Source of the DNA: an uncultured Gemmatimonadota bacterium
GTDB lineage: Bacteria; Gemmatimonadota; Gemmatimonadetes; Gemmatimonadales; Gemmatimonadaceae
Direction of reading: 5' to 3'
NCBI GenBank assembly: GCA_946887155.1
Contig: CAMPKM010000148.1
Span: forward strand, 1-7,111
Length of the DNA stretch: 7,111 nt
Under the pieces are notes generated by a model. It ran no database searches, was not told the origin of the DNA, and was given only the letters and a program-made list of their open reading frames with translations. The translations under genes were made by a program, and so were the position numbers. Each line of letters begins with the position of its first letter. Positions within the stretch are counted from its first letter, which is position 1. Positions 7,100 through 7,111 of the stretch are shown here, piece after piece.

Positions 7100-7111
7100 C
7101 CAATACCCGTT
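7071..7111 (+). repeat. Short-unit repeat region covering the tsaD stop (GTACCM hexamers then ATAACCC heptamers)
   Basis: Three hexamers (GTAGCA, GTACCC, GTACCA; 7071-7088) are followed by heptamers ATAACCC, ATAACCA and ATACCCG (7089-7109), and the array reaches the window edge. The tsaD stop TAA (7097-7099) lies within the second ATAACC unit. This is a different unit from the GATTCCC arrays, with the same 7-nt period and C-run. Confidence 0.75.

Overview
The window is a compact, high-GC, chromosomal housekeeping region. Every gene lies on the + strand. In order they are: the C-terminal part of tgt (queuosine tRNA-guanine transglycosylase), yajC, def, fmt, rsmB, a membrane-anchored PASTA-repeat protein, rpe, a TlpA/ResA-type thioredoxin and tsaD. 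GC richness, frequent GTG starts, weak Shine-Dalgarno signals and the gene order suggest a soil-type phylum such as Gemmatimonadota or Acidobacteriota. This is a low-confidence inference, because no rRNA or marker alignment was possible.

Layout. tgt, yajC, def and fmt (1-2495) are chained by ATGA/GTGA overlaps or a 1-nt gap. rsmB, the PASTA gene, rpe and tlpA (2674-5988) form a second overlapping chain. tsaD (6041-7099) follows after 52 nt. No spacer reaches 300 bases. The two non-overlapping junctions (2496-2673 and 5989-6040) are filled largely by short tandem repeats with a 7-nt period. No convincing promoter or intrinsic terminator was found. The genes serve translation (tRNA modification by Tgt and TsaD, initiator Met-tRNA formylation by Fmt, N-terminal deformylation by Def, 16S rRNA methylation by RsmB), with protein export (YajC), envelope sensing (PASTA), the pentose phosphate pathway (Rpe) and extracytoplasmic thiol chemistry (TlpA) attached.

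There is no obvious defence, mobile or biosynthetic system. The interesting signals are at the DNA level. (1) A polar 7-mer, GTTAGGC, occurs six times, all on the + strand and all in the same codon frame (TTA-GGC, Leu-Gly). It accounts for six of the seven TTA codons I could find. (2) A family of heptanucleotide repeats with a CCC (or GGG) once per unit (GATTCCC, GCACGGG/CCCGTGC, ATAACCC) sits in the gaps. It also runs in frame into the tgt coding sequence, replaces the leader of tsaD, and supplies the last codons and the stop of tsaD. (3) A kinase-less PASTA protein occupies the slot that the PASTA kinase PrkC holds in the def-fmt-rsmB-...-rpe cluster of Firmicutes.
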